This document shows, piece by piece, positions 63,155 to 64,000 of a stretch of DNA of 64,000 nucleotides. The notes under the pieces are model-generated. The model was not told the origin of the DNA and ran no database searches. It saw nothing but the letters and a program-made list of their open reading frames with translations. Position 1 is the first letter of the stretch. Each line of letters opens with the position of its first letter. The position numbers and the translations under genes were made by a program. This DNA is from Flavobacteriales bacterium (GTDB lineage Bacteria > Bacteroidota > Bacteroidia > Flavobacteriales > UBA7430). The DNA lies in contig NZJX01000002.1 of assembly GCA_002692065.1 (NCBI GenBank), forward strand, positions 1 through 64,000, in the 5' to 3' direction.

Positions 63155-64000
63155 CCATATTTTTAATCTTAACTATCTTCGATGGCTCAAGGTTTTTATT
63201 CCTATAATTAACTTTATTAACAATAGATTTTGCAAGATTATGAAAAATTTTAGAATTTTCAGAATTTTCTTGAAGTGCAGTTGGGTGTCCTACATCAGAT
63301 GATTCTCTAATGCTAGTTGAAAGTGGCACCTCTCCTAAAAAGTTTAAATTTAGATCATCAGATAAATTTTTAACACCATCTTTACCAAAGATATAATGTT
63401 TTTTATTATTTGTATTGTCCGAAATAAAATATGACATATTTTCAATTAAGCCAATTATTGGTATATTAATATTTTCATACTGAAACATTTTTACTCCTTT
63501 TTTTGCATCTGCAAGCGCAATATTTTGAGGAGTGCTTACAATAACTGCTCCAGTAACAGATACGCTTTGAATTAGAGATAAGTGAATATCTCCTGTGCCG
63601 GGGGGCAAATCCACTAATAGATAGTCTAGATTACCCCAATCAGAGTCGTTTATTAACTGATTTAAAGCTTTAGTTGCCATTGGTCCTCTCCATACTAAAG
63701 CTTGAGAATTATTAGTAAAAAAACCTATACTCAATAACTTAATACCATAACTTAAAACAGGGACAATAACTGATTTATTTTTAATAGTCTTAACAGTAGG
63801 CTTACTTTTTTCCACATCAAACATTATATGTTGAGATGGACCATAAATATCAGCATCTAAAACTCCGACTTTAAAACCTAATCTATTTAAAGAAATTGCT
63901 ATATTAGATGTAATAGTTGATTTTCCTACACCACCTTTCCCAGAGGCAATGGCAATAATATTTTTTATATTTTCTAATTTTTTTCCACTGATAGTTTCAT
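63144..64000 (-). CDS. Mrp/ApbC-type P-loop Fe-S carrier (5' end beyond window end)
   Basis: Frame continues upstream of track start 63824 to the window edge: ...IIAIASGKGGVGKSTITSNIAISLNRLGFKVGVLDADIYGPSQHIMFD...; DYLLVDLPPGTGDIHLSL. Confidence 0.95.
   Translation of the reverse strand, partial: ETISGKKLENIKNIIAIASGKGGVGKSTITSNIAISLNRLGFKVGVLDADIYGPSQHIMFDVEKSKPTVKTIKNKSVIVPVLSYGIKLLSIGFFTNNSQALVWRGPMATKALNQLINDSDWGNLDYLLVDLPPGTGDIHLSLIQSVSVTGAVIVSTPQNIALADAKKGVKMFQYENINIPIIGLIENMSYFISDNTNNKKHYIFGKDGVKNLSDDLNLNFLGEVPLSTSIRESSDVGHPTALQENSENSKIFHNLAKSIVNKVNYRNKNLEPSKIVKIKNMDGC

Overview
The window is a compact, very AT-rich stretch of a Bacteroidota (flavobacterial-type) chromosome, made almost entirely of housekeeping genes. 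From start to end it holds: two secreted proteins sharing Cys-containing 'GCTDxxAxN...DDGSC' modules (one an S1/trypsin-like protease with a T9SS-like C-terminus); thrS-infC-rpmI-rplT; recA, bcp, an ECF sigma factor, uvrA, an ABC exporter, truA, clpP, tig; mfd; sucA/sucB; a polyprenyl synthase; an MMPL/RND protein; frr-pyrH-tsf-rpsB-rpsI-rplM; topA; miaB, a sigma54 activator, lptE-like, secG; groES-groEL; yqeY; the full dcw cluster from mraZ to ftsZ; engB, gldC, gldB, nadE; 2-oxoacid:ferredoxin oxidoreductase (korAB); NifU-like and Mrp. I see no rRNA, tRNA, CRISPR array, prophage, transposon or defence island, and no convincing new multi-gene system. The observations most worth a second look are: (1) an unannotated, gapless remnant of the class I fructose-1,6-bisphosphatase C-terminus between a beta-barrel-like gene and mfd; (2) infC apparently starting at a non-canonical ATT behind a perfect AGGAGG, in a genome whose other starts look SD-less, so the ORF track truncates IF3; (3) an alpha/beta hydrolase ORF whose oxyanion-hole N-terminus lies upstream of any ATG/GTG/TTG; (4) three exact 10-bp phased repeats (MraZ-operator-like) abutting a TAnnTTTG promoter in front of mraZ; (5) a TGNCA-N3-TGNCA element upstream of miaB and, degenerately, of groES.
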